Assembly (NCBI GenBank): GCA_017440935.1
Contig: JAFSAO010000022.1
Location: forward strand, 1 to 64,000
Reading direction: 5' to 3'
Source of the DNA: Opitutales bacterium
Lineage (GTDB): Bacteria > Verrucomicrobiota > Verrucomicrobiia > Opitutales > UBA953
DNA: 64,000 nt
In this document: positions 45,309-55,400 of the stretch, piece by piece
Position numbering within the stretch: the first letter of the stretch is position 1
Layout of the letters: each line of letters starts with the position of its first letter
Notes under the pieces: generated by a model
What the model was told of the DNA's origin: nothing
The model's database searches: none
The model's input: only the letters and a program-made list of their open reading frames with translations
Position numbers and translations under genes: made by a program

Positions 45309-47276
45309 TTATTTACCCGCACGGTCAACCCAGCGGGACATGGACTTAATAGACCATGTTTCCTTGTTGCCGTCAATAATCGTTTCAACAACATCGCCCA
45401 CAGCCTTGCCGATGAGCTTCTGCGCGAGTGGTGTTTTGTAGGAAAGAATGTTTTCTTCCGGATTGCTGTCCCACGCTCCGAGGATTGTGTAAACGACGGG
45501 AACGCCCGACGCGGGAACGAGCTCGACGACGGAACCGACACCGACCGTGTCCGTCGGAGTATCGGAAAAGTCCGTAACGTGCGCGCGTTCGAGCTCGGAT
45601 TCGAGCAAGCCCTTGCGAGCGAGCAACGTTTCCTGGTCCTGACGCGCCATTTTGTATTCGGAGTTTTCCTTGAGGTCGCCGTGTTCCTTCGCGACAGCAA
45701 TGGCTTCCTTGTTCGCAGGAATCTGAACTTTGATAATGTCTTCGAGCTCGTTGCGGCGTTCCTGCAAGGACCATTCGGAAACGATAAGCGCGCTGGAAAC
45801 TTCCGGTTCGTTGTCTTCGACGTTCCCGCCGGAGATGAGCGAAAGAATGCGCGGATAAATTTTGATGAAGCGGGCAAGAAGCGATTTTTTCATCAACGGT
45901 TCAAAGCCCTGATTCAAATTGAGTGCCTGCGCAAGGTCGCGAGCGATTTCTTCATTTGCGTTTTCGAGCAAATCCGGAATCAAACCGTAGTCGTCGCTGA
46001 GCTCTTCGGCGAGCTGGATACGACGATTCGACGTGGACATCACGGCTTCACGGTCAATCGCGTAGAGAATCGCGTTGAGAAGCTGGTGCGTCATCAACGG
46101 CTTAACGATTTTCTGATACTTACGGGAATTGCGGTTTTTGATCACCCAAATCAAAACCGGACTGCGGAGCGTCTGCCCGTCGAGCCATTCCTGAAGTTTA
46201 CGGGAAAGCAACTTATCTTCACCGCGTTCGACGAGGAACGTGATGCATTCGCCCGTGAATTTCCCCGTGCTGTCTTCAAGAAGTTTGAGCGTAACGTTTT
46301 TCCACTCGCCGTTTTCCGCATACACGCGGGAAAGCAGGTCGAGGAGGCGCTTCAGGCACGCGGGAGTTTGCGGAATCTGTTGCGCAACTTCGTTCAGTTC
46401 TTCCTGCGAGCAGGAAAGAATGACGGATTTGGACGTCGGTTCGAGCGAATCCACGTCTTCCTTAAAGAAGCGGCAAAGGTCGTTGCGCACCCAAAGACCG
46501 TAAAGGCATTCCGCCTTAGTGAGGCGCTTCGCAGCCTTAATCGCGTCTGTCAATTCTTCAAAAATCTTATGCAGGTCGCCGACGATTTCCGGGTCGCTTG
46601 CCTTGTAGTGGTGAAGCGGCTGCGGCATATTCGGGTCGGTCTGCGGAAGTTCGTCCGCCGCCTTAATCGAGGAGAATTGGAAAAGTTTTTCCGCGAGAAG
46701 AATTTTCTTCTTCGGATTTTTGTTGCGATAGTATTCTTCGAGAATTTCGCGTTCGGGGCTAACTTCGTCGTCCTTGTCGCGGAGCTCGAAATCGCCTTCT
46801 TTCTTGGCGGGAACGCCGACGGACGGGTCTTTGAGCAATGCTTTTTTCGTCGCGACCCACCATTTCTTCATCTTCGCGGGACCGAGCAGGCGACCGAGCA
46901 CGAGCTCAATTTCCGTCGCCGTCATTTTACGATCGGGAGCGACCGCCAAAATTTCCTTAACGAGCTGAACCGGATCATTTTTGATCAGCTTTTCGACCGT
47001 CGCGGCATCCGTGTGCTTACGGACGAGCAAATGGTTTTCCGGAAGGATTTCCAGTTTCCCGACGCTAAAGCCGGGATCCATGCGATGCCCGACTTTCCCG
47101 ACTTCAGGGAAATCGACGAGGAGGCGTTCGGCGGCGGAATCATAGCCCGTAATCTTCCCCAATCCCCACGCGCGGTGCATGCAGTATGCGCCGACTTTCA
47201 TGGCTTCCAACTGTTCGCGAACAGTCGAAAGTTCAGGATTTTTCAAAATCAAAGCGTCAATTTCTTCTCTGGTCAT
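45309..47276 (-). CDS. greA: Long-form transcription elongation factor GreA
   Basis: A 655-aa protein; ordinary GreA is about 158. The last about 165 residues are a complete GreA: coiled coil with acidic tip in EHGDLKENSEYKMARQDQETL and the FKBP-like C-terminal domain GVGSVVELVPASGVPVVYTI through LIGKAVGDVVE. The tip Asp and Glu are kept, so transcript-cleavage stimulation is expected. The first about 480 residues are mostly helical after a small beta-domain (WGLGKITGYDSAAERLLVDF). Chlamydiae also carry an oversized GreA. ATG 47276 was chosen over a frame starting 14 residues earlier. Confidence 0.85.
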   Translation of the reverse strand: MTREEIDALILKNPELSTVREQLEAMKVGAYCMHRAWGLGKITGYDSAAERLLVDFPEVGKVGHRMDPGFSVGKLEILPENHLLVRKHTDAATVEKLIKNDPVQLVKEILAVAPDRKMTATEIELVLGRLLGPAKMKKWWVATKKALLKDPSVGVPAKKEGDFELRDKDDEVSPEREILEEYYRNKNPKKKILLAEKLFQFSSIKAADELPQTDPNMPQPLHHYKASDPEIVGDLHKIFEELTDAIKAAKRLTKAECLYGLWVRNDLCRFFKEDVDSLEPTSKSVILSCSQEELNEVAQQIPQTPACLKRLLDLLSRVYAENGEWKNVTLKLLEDSTGKFTGECITFLVERGEDKLLSRKLQEWLDGQTLRSPVLIWVIKNRNSRKYQKIVKPLMTHQLLNAILYAIDREAVMSTSNRRIQLAEELSDDYGLIPDLLENANEEIARDLAQALNLNQGFEPLMKKSLLARFIKIYPRILSLISGGNVEDNEPEVSSALIVSEWSLQERRNELEDIIKVQIPANKEAIAVAKEHGDLKENSEYKMARQDQETLLARKGLLESELERAHVTDFSDTPTDTVGVGSVVELVPASGVPVVYTILGAWDSNPEENILSYKTPLAQKLIGKAVGDVVETIIDGNKETWSIKSMSRWVDRAGK

Positions 47277-47394
47277 AAGGTTTCTTTGATTTAACCACAA
47301 AAAAGAGTCAAAACGCAAGCAAAAGCGCGGGAACGCGGGATTCTACCGCACATTCCCTGAGACTCGTTCCCGTAAACCGTTGCAGGAAAAACAC

Positions 47395-48549
47395 TCAGAT
47401 TTTTCTCAATTCGACGGTTTGCGTCGGGAACGCGAAGCTGATTCCGGCATCCGAAAAACGTCGCAAAATTTCCAGATTCACCTCGTGCGCAAATGCGTTC
47501 GCGGCGGCGACATCGGAATCCGCGTAAGCGTAAATCACACGAATATTCAGTGTGGAATCGGTAAAATCGCTGAAAAACACCGTCGGCGGACTTCCGGGCG
47601 CAAGTTTCCCCGAATCGGTCAAAATACCCTTCACGATAGCCACGGCTTCTTCTATTTTTTTCGGCGGCGTATCATAAGTCAGCCCGAGATTCATTACGCG
47701 GCGGATTTTCTCGCGGGAAGAAATCGTCGTCACAACACGATTCGCAAGATCCGCATTCGGAATGGAAATCTCGTGATCGTCAATCGTGCGTAAACGCGTG
47801 GAACGCAAACCGATGCGCGTGACGGTTCCCGGCGTTCCCGTGCCGATATCGATAACATCCCCGATAGAAAACGGGCGATCAATGACGAGCATCGCCGTCC
47901 CGAAGAAATTTTTTACGGTGTCCTGAGATGCCAAACTGACGGCGAGTCCGCCGATCCCGATCATAGCGAGAATTTCCGCCGGGCTCGTATCCGTCACAAC
48001 ACGCACGCAAAGCAAAATTCCCCAGAAAACGACAAGCACCTGCAAAATCGCTCCCGCCAACGGTAACAGCAACGCAACCGCCGAATTGCGGTGATTTTTC
48101 TCCGCATAACTTTTTATGAAATGTATCGGCAACCGCACGAGGTTCCAAAGCACCTGCGTTTGTGCAACGATACCGAAAATCCAAAAAGCGCGGTCAAGCA
48201 ACGCCGCCGCCGCAACTTCACCGGGCGAATTCGCGGGAACGGGAAAATAAACCAGCCGATAAGCCAAAATTCCGGCAGAAAGCCCAAGCAACGGAAGCGC
48301 CCGGAAAAGCGCATCCGCAGCAATAAAAAACACGCCGCCCCGCCCTGTGCAACGGGAACGCAATTTTCCGGAAAGACACAGCAAAAAATATTTGAGAATT
48401 TTTCCGGCAGAAAGCCCGACGACAACGAGCGCAACAAAAATCAACGCATCAAGCCCGCTCGGGAACGCAGTTTTGACCGCATCAAAAAAAGAAACGGATT
48501 TTTCGGCGACAGCCTCTGCCGCAGCAATATTTTGCGCAAAAATTAACAT
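47395..48549 (-). CDS. MscS-family mechanosensitive channel
   Basis: A 384-aa small-conductance-type channel with an N-terminal signal-like segment (MLIFAQNIAAAEAVA), four or five membrane segments, the pore helix with ILAMIGIGGLAVSLASQDTVKNFFGT, and the cytosolic beta domain FSIGDVIDIGTGTPGTVTRIGLRSTRLRT. Relief of osmotic downshock is the family role. ATG 48549 is used; the longer frame adds 26 basic residues. Confidence 0.9.
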   Translation of the reverse strand: MLIFAQNIAAAEAVAEKSVSFFDAVKTAFPSGLDALIFVALVVVGLSAGKILKYFLLCLSGKLRSRCTGRGGVFFIAADALFRALPLLGLSAGILAYRLVYFPVPANSPGEVAAAALLDRAFWIFGIVAQTQVLWNLVRLPIHFIKSYAEKNHRNSAVALLLPLAGAILQVLVVFWGILLCVRVVTDTSPAEILAMIGIGGLAVSLASQDTVKNFFGTAMLVIDRPFSIGDVIDIGTGTPGTVTRIGLRSTRLRTIDDHEISIPNADLANRVVTTISSREKIRRVMNLGLTYDTPPKKIEEAVAIVKGILTDSGKLAPGSPPTVFFSDFTDSTLNIRVIYAYADSDVAAANAFAHEVNLEILRRFSDAGISFAFPTQTVELRKI

Positions 48550-48645
48550 CAGAAAAAATTCTCTATCACGAAAAGCGCCGTGGCGACGTTTTTCGTTCGG
48601 CTTAGTTTTTAAACGCAAAGAACTCAAAGGTTTTCATTTCTGTAT

Positions 48646-48679
48646 TTGCCTGATGCCCGAAGCTTGGCACTTTGCGCCA
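48646..48679. repeat. Family-4 repeat between mscS and slyD
   Basis: GCCTGATGCCCGAAGCTTGG followed by CACTTTGCGCC. It abuts the perfect terminator palindrome. Confidence 0.7.
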
Positions 48680-48719
48680 AAAAAGAGGGCGTTCCCGCGC
48701 GGGAACGCCCTCTTTTTTC
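48680..48719. terminator. 40-bp perfect palindromic terminator of two GGGAACG words
   Basis: AAAAAAGAGGGCGTTCCCGC is directly followed by its exact reverse complement. It can act on both strands, after slyD and against read-through to mscS. Confidence 0.92.
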
Positions 48720-48735
48720 GGAAGGGTTGCAAAAA

Positions 48736-49293
48736 TTAGTGGCAATGGCAGTCGCCGCCGCAACCGCCTTCGCCGTCACATTCGCAATCGCCGTCACATT
48801 CGCAATCGCCGCCGCAGGAACAACCGGAAGCCGCCGGGCGTTTCATCGCGATTTCCTCTTCGGTGGCTTCGCGCACGGATTTGATTTCGACGTCGAAAAA
48901 CAGCGTCGCTCCCGCGAGCGGGTGGTTCCCGTCGAGTTTGATTTTTTCGGCGGTTACTCCGACGACGGAAAATGCGTGAATCCCGCCGTTTGCGTCCTGT
49001 GCGTGAAAACGCATACCGAGTTCGATTTCGCCCGGAGCCTGAATTGCGCTGCGCGGCACTTCAATCACAAGCGCGGGATCGGAAACGCCGTAACCTTCTT
49101 CCGGAGCGACTTCAACGTGTTTTTTGTCGCCGACGGAAAGTCCTTCCATTTCCTTTTCCAAGCCGGGAATGATATTTCCCGCGCCTTGCAGATATTCAAG
49201 CGCTTCGCGCCCGACGGACGTATCGATCACTTTTCCGTCTTTGTCTTTCAGCGTATATTCAAACGCCACTACCGTATTTTTCGTAATTTTCAT
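48736..49293 (-). CDS. slyD: FKBP-type isomerase SlyD with Cys/His-rich metal-binding tail
   Basis: A 185-aa protein: FKBP half-domain, IF-domain insert, second half (MKITKNTVVAFEYTLKDKDG, GAGNIIPGLEKEMEGLSVGDKK, GNHPLAGATLFFDVEI), then a C-terminal tail of repeated Cys, Gly, Asp, Glu and His (CSCGGDCECDGDCECDGEGG, ending CHCH). E. coli SlyD has a similar metal-binding tail used in nickel and hydrogenase work; here no hydrogenase gene is nearby. The tail DNA has a tandem CACATTCGCAATCGCCGT repeat. Confidence 0.94.
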   Translation of the reverse strand: MKITKNTVVAFEYTLKDKDGKVIDTSVGREALEYLQGAGNIIPGLEKEMEGLSVGDKKHVEVAPEEGYGVSDPALVIEVPRSAIQAPGEIELGMRFHAQDANGGIHAFSVVGVTAEKIKLDGNHPLAGATLFFDVEIKSVREATEEEIAMKRPAASGCSCGGDCECDGDCECDGEGGCGGDCHCH

Positions 49294-49375
49294 CGCGGGG
49301 CATTGTAGAGCAGAAAAGGAAACGGGGAAAGTTTTTTAAGAACCCAAGGAAACCCTAATTTCTCATTCTTTAAAA

Positions 49376-49402
49376 GCTCTTTGCCCGATGCTTGATGTTT
49401 GA
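49376..49402. repeat. Family-4 repeat between the autotransporter and slyD
   Basis: TTTGCCCGATGCTTGATGTT and following bases, a partial copy. Confidence 0.55.
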
Positions 49403-49406
49403 ATCT

Positions 49407-49450
49407 AAAAAAAACGTTCCCGCGAAGAAATCCTCGCGGGAACGTTTTTT
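49407..49450 (-). terminator. Terminator of the giant autotransporter gene
   Basis: CGTTCCCGCGA and TCGCGGGAACG form the stem; A-runs and T-runs flank it. It is 9 bp past the stop. Confidence 0.92.
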
Positions 49451-49458
49451 TTTCGCGC

Positions 49459-52400
49459 TTAGAAGCGGGCGCGGAAGCCGACGTTTGCGGAGTGCGTAAC
49501 CGTATCGTCGAGGTCCGTTTCGTAGGAATAACCGCCGCTGACAGACCAGGTGTCATCAATGCGGTAATCCACGCGCGGTCCGATCGAAATCGTGTTTTCG
49601 TCCATCAGATAAGCCGTCGACGAGAACGCCGTTCCCGCGAGGTCGCCGGAAGCGAACGTCGCATCGATGTCCATGTCGGAATCGAGGAATTCGTGCGAGA
49701 ACGAAGCGTCGAAGCTGATACGCGTCCGTTCGCTTGCACGCCAGCTAAGCGTCGCTCCGATTTTTCCGCGCAACGACCAGCGTTCCATCTTTTCGATGTC
49801 GAGCGCCGTCTGCTTGCCGCCTTCTTCCGTGAAGGATTTTGCGTAAGCGTAGCCAAGGTCGAGACCGACATACGGAGCGAGGTCGAGACCCAGCTGCTCG
49901 TCAATCGTCCAGCCGGCGCCGAAGATGACGGATGCGTTCACGTCGTTCCCGTCGGTCGAGCCCGTAAGCGTTTCTCCGTTGTAGCCGGAATTGCGCTTCG
50001 TATCGAACGAGGTTGCACCCGCGCTCAAGCCGTAGCCGAAATACGCGTTTTCAAAGACGGACATTCCGTAGACGCCGAGGCGCGTGGTGTCGCCTTCGTG
50101 TTTACCCGCACCGTCGTGCAAGTCCGCCTTTGCCCAATCAAAGCCGAGGCTGACGCCGAAGATCGTGTTGCGGGAAACTGCAACGTCGAAGCCACCGATC
50201 GCGCCCGTGTGGGAAACGTCGTAGTTCGCGGATTCCGTTCCGTTGCCGTCGCCTTCGCGCTGAGAGCCGAGGATGTTCACAAACGGCTTGAACTGCTTTT
50301 GCGCGTTGGAAGCAAACGCACGTTCATAGCGGCGCTGTTCGAGGCGATCCCGCAGCAAATCATTTTCGAGAGCGACAAATCCGCTCTGCATTTCCACCAA
50401 GCTGCCGTAAGACACCGGAGAAAGCGCGACGAGCTTTGAATCCATCATTTCAGCGTTGGCGCGATCGCTCTTCAGGTAAGACCAGAGTGCCGACGTGCCT
50501 TTGCCGCGAATTGCCCCGTAGAGATCCTGCAAGCCGGACGGTGCCGTGTAATCGTTCACCGCGGAGACGACAACGATGTTGCCCTTCGCGTCGCGGCTGA
50601 CTTCAACCGGGCGCCCCATCACTTCCACTTCGACAACGTCTTCGAGATTGCGCTTCGTGTCTTTGTAGTTGTTGAAGATCGTGATATCGCTGTTGCTCAA
50701 ATCCGTCGTCGTATCGGCAGCGTAGATTTCGACCTTTGCCGGACCTTGCTTGCCCGACGCAAGATTTGTCGTTCCCGTGACATCGACCAACGTTTTGTTT
50801 ACGTTGCTTTCGTCGACATCGACAACGAGCGTGCCGTTGAGCGTGAAGTCACCGTTAACAACGTTGTTTCCGCCCGTTCCGTTTGCACGGAACATCGAAA
50901 CGGAGCTGGTTGCGCCGATATCGAGCGTCGCGCCGTAAGCAACAAACAGGCTTCCGTTCACGTCCGCACTCGGAGCGAGTTTCAACGTCGAATCCTTTTC
51001 GACAACATACAAGTTGCCCTTGCCCGCGTTACCGAAAGTCGTTCCCGCGACGTATTCTCCTCCGGAGAGGATCATACCGCCGTTCTGACCGAGAACGGAA
51101 ACGTCGATCGAGCCCGGCGTCGTCACCTTGAGGAACGCGCCTTGGTAAATGCCGGAAAACTTCGTCGATTCCGAGTAGCGCGCCACGTGTTCGCCGCCGA
51201 CGGAAAGACGAGCTCCGAGGCTCGTAAGATCAGCCTGCGAGACCGCCAATGCACCGGACTTCACCGCCACATTGCCCGAGAATCCGGCGTTATTCGTGCC
51301 CCATGCGTAAACGGCGTTGGGGAAGTTGTTCTTGCTCGAATCGGCATTGATGACGACATTGCCCGCGCCGGAGAGCTTATCCAGAGCTCCGCCGAGGTCA
51401 TGCGCCACTTCAAGCGTCGCGCCGCTGTCGATTTCCACATTTGCGACGTCGTCAAAAGACGCACCGCTTGTCAGGTTCACTTTCGCGCCCGAGGCGACGG
51501 AAAGCGTTCCCGCGAAGTCGGAAACTTCTCCGCTGATGTCGTAGCCGGCGGAGGAAGTATTTTTAATTTCGAGCGTTCCCGCGCCGGTAATCTTAGCCTT
51601 GTTCCAGCCGGTGTTGCCGAGGTCGCCCACGCTGATACTGTAAGTGCCTTCGATATCCAACGTCGAACCGGTATTCCAGCGGATTCCCGCGTTTTGAGCA
51701 AACGTGCTACCCGCCGCGACCGTAACGTTCCCGTCGATCGTGTTCAAGCGGTCCTTAGACGCGTTCGCGACAGTGAGCGTTCCGGAAGCCAACTCGAGCG
51801 TTGCGCCCTCCGCGACGGTGAGCTGATCGTTTTCGCCCATCTCCATGGTGTAACCGGAGCCGAGAGCGAGTTTCGCCGTTGCCGTTCCCGCGACTTCCAA
51901 GCGACCCGGAAGCGCGCTGTTAATCGTAACAACCGCATTGCCGTTGCTTGCGTCGGTATCGGAAATTTTCACGCCCCACTTCGCGTCAGTAGCAACCGTC
52001 GTAGCGAGCGTCAGCGTCGTGTTTGCGATTTCGAGCGTCGTTGAAGCGTCACCGGAAACTGTGCCGGCGAGGGTGTCGCCGCTTGCAAGCCCGTTCACGC
52101 TGAGCGTTGCGCCCGTGCCGAGCGAAATCGTTCCCGCGTTGGAACCGAAGTTTGCATTTTTCCATTCGAGTGTTCCGCCGTTGACATTCAACGCTTCCCC
52201 GCCGTTCTTACCGTAGGTGTAGCCGGAAACCGTCCACTTGCCGTCGCCCGTTTTTGTGAGCGAGCCGTCATACGCGCCGGCGAATTCGCCGCCGGAGATT
52301 CCCGTTCCCGCATTGAGAACGAGCGTGGTTGCGTCGCTGAGTGTAACGGTCGAATCGTAAACGACCGCCGCAGAAGCGTTTTCGTTTGAGAGCGTTACCG

Positions 52401-55400
52401 TTGCGCCGGAAAGCGTCGTTCCCGAAATCGTTTGTGCCGCAGTGCCGTTCGTTTTGAGCGTCGCATCGTTCAACGCGACGGTGCTACCGGAAATATCGCC
52501 GGAAACGGAAAGCGTCTTGCCTGCGTTGACGGAAACGTTTTTCGCGTCCTTCATTCCGGCGAGCTCGCCGCCGTCAACCGTGACGGTGCCTTCGCCTCCG
52601 AGAACGAACTCGGAAAGATTCGTGCCGTTGATTTTCGCGGAAGCGCCGTTCGCGACAGAGAGCGTTCCCGTCGTTTCGCCGTGCGCCTTGAGTTGTGCGG
52701 CGGAACCGAACTCAACCGAACCCGCGGCAACGGAGAACGTGCCGACGGAGCCGGAATCCGTATTCACCGTAAGCGTTCCCGCGCCGGTCTTTTCAAACGT
52801 TCCCGCACCGGAGAGCTTGCCCTTGAAGGTTTGCGCATTCGCGGTGTTAACGGCAATTGTCCCGTCCACCGCATTGAACGTAATGTCGCCTGTTGCCAAG
52901 CCGAAGACTGTTTCGGAAAGCGTCAGCGTTCCCGTCGTCTTCGTCCCGTCGTTATTTTCCTTGCCTGCGACGAATACAATCTTCGTCGATGCGTCCGACG
53001 AGAGCGTTCCGCCGGAAAGGTCGACCTCGCCCAACGCCTGAACCGCAGCGGCATCTCCGCTCAGCTCAATCGCATTTGCATACTGCCCGTCCGCCGTGAT
53101 TGAAAGAACCCCGTCGGAAACGGAAACGCCAGCCGTGCCGAGAGCTCCCGCGTTAGCGACGGTGAGCATACCGGTATCGACCGCGACCTTCGTAAGATTC
53201 GTCGAAGCGCCGCTAAGCGTCCAATCGCCCCACGAAAGTGCCAAAGTATTTGTCGCCGTCGAGCCGTCTGCGGCATCCGCAAAGGATAACGCGCCGAGCG
53301 TTCCCGTGCCGAGAAGTTCCAGCGTTGAACCGGACGTCGCATTTACTGCGTCAACGGAAAGCGAAAACTCTTCTCCCGTTGTTAAATCGTAACTGCCATA
53401 GAGCGCTCCGCTTCCGGTGAGGGAAACCGCTTTCAGCGCGACATCCGCTTCTGCGGCAAAAATCATCCCGCCGTTTTCAACACCGACACCGCGCGTAGCC
53501 GCTCCGGAGGAAAGCCACGCTTCCGTCGTGTTGTAAACATACAGGTAACCAACATCTGTCGCGCCGTCTCCGCCGGCAATCAATTTGCCGTCGAAGGAAT
53601 CCAAACCGCCGTTGGCGTAGAGGTATCCGCGAGCGACGAGCGTTCCCGTGCCGGAAAGTTTCTTCGCGAGCGTGTTCACCTCGTCGACGCTATCGCCGAG
53701 TTCGGCTTCCGCAAACACCGTCAACCTACCGTCAGCGGCGATAGCAACGTCCGCGTTCGACATCGTTGCGTAAACCTGCAAATCGCCTCCGTTTGCAGCG
53801 ATTGTGCCGTTAAATGCCATGTCTGACGTCGGTGTGAACCAGCCGGCATCGTCCCCTTCCAGAAGCACGAGCGTTCCCGTGCCGGATTTGGATACCGTGC
53901 CACCCTTTTCCGTCGTGGAAATCGCAGAAAGCGAAGAGTAAACGGGCAGATTGTCCTTCGTCCCGTCTCCCGTGACTTCAAAATTAAACGTCGCGCCGTC
54001 GAGAAGAACCTTCGGGCTAAGTTCCGACGAATAGTTCTGCCCCTTCACGCTAAGCGTGCCGCCGACAACTTTCAGCGTTCCCGCACCTTGGAGAACAGCG
54101 ATGTTTTCGGTATTTTCGAGCTTAAACGTCACGCCAGAGGAAAGATCAAGTGTTGAAACCTGCCCTTGGTAAGATTCGACAACGAGAGCTTTCGCCGTCG
54201 CGTCCGCCCCGGCGGTTGCCAGCTTCAACATCGATGCTGCTCCGAGGCTGACCGTTCCGGCTTTAATTTTGTCGGCATCCACCGTAAGGTTGACCAACCA
54301 TTGTTGCTTTGTCAGACCTCCGATTTCGATGTTGCCGAGTGCGACGTCTTTTCCGTTGCCGTTAATTGTCGCCGTGCGAACGGAATTGATATCCGTTCCC
54401 GCAAAGACCGTTAGAGCGGAGTCTGCTGCGGCAAAGCCGTTGAATACGGCGTTCGCATTCGGGTTGATCTGCACCGTAAGGCGCCCCGTTTCGGTTACCG
54501 CAAAATTACTGAAGGTCGCCGATTTTCCGGAGTTAATCTGAATGCGCGTTCCCGCGCCGTCGACGGTGTAGGACTTCGTTGCCGTCAGACCTTCGGAGAC
54601 AATCACCGTGCCTCCGGAGTGGACAAAGTCCGCATCGAGCGTTGCGTTAGAAGCGAACCGGAGCGAACCCGCTCCCTGTTTGTAGAGCGCCGCCGCATCC
54701 GTGCCGTAAGCGTTCACGTTTCCGGTCAACGCGAGGGAGGCTCCGCTTGCGACATTGATCAAAGTGCCGGCGACATCTTTTTCACCATTCTTGAAGCTCG
54801 TTCCCGATCCGACATAGAGATTGCCGGTGATTGACGCGTCCCCGACCACGGAAATCGTTCCCGCGCGGAATGCCTTGAAATCGCCGTCGACCGTCAGGGC
54901 TCCGGCGAGCGTGAGATTTTCGAGCGTCGAATTTTCGCCCGTTTCCGCGCCGTTGGCGATGTTGAGTGTGGCTCCTGCTCCAACCGCAAAGACCTTCGTC
55001 CCGATTGCGTTTCCGTCATCGGCGAGAGTCAGCTTTCCGCCGGAAACGGTGATACCGTCAAGTGCCGTGCCGCTCTGGATGACGAGCGTTCCCGCGCCTG
55101 CCTTCGTCAGCTTCGCGGTCGTTGCTGTCGCGTCTTTTTCGAGAGCATTGGAAATCGTTACCGTTCCGCGACCGTCGGCGACATCAATCGTCACCGCTTC
55201 GTTCCCGATAATAACTTTTTGTTCGAGCGTCGTTCCGCCGTTGAAGCCGAGCTTCGCGGCAGTTGTTCCCGTGGAATCGCCGAGTGTAATCGTCCCGTCA
55301 CCGAGCGATTGTTCATTGGAGACCCAGAGCTCGCCTCCGAAGATACGCATACCGCCCGTGAGACGATTGTCCACGGTAGCGTCAAACGTGACGTTCCCCG

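Noticed and set aside
48776-48815. Tandem CACATTCGCAATCGCCGT units resembling a short repeat array
   Set aside because: They lie within slyD and encode the CECDGD tail; there are too few units and no spacers, so not a CRISPR.
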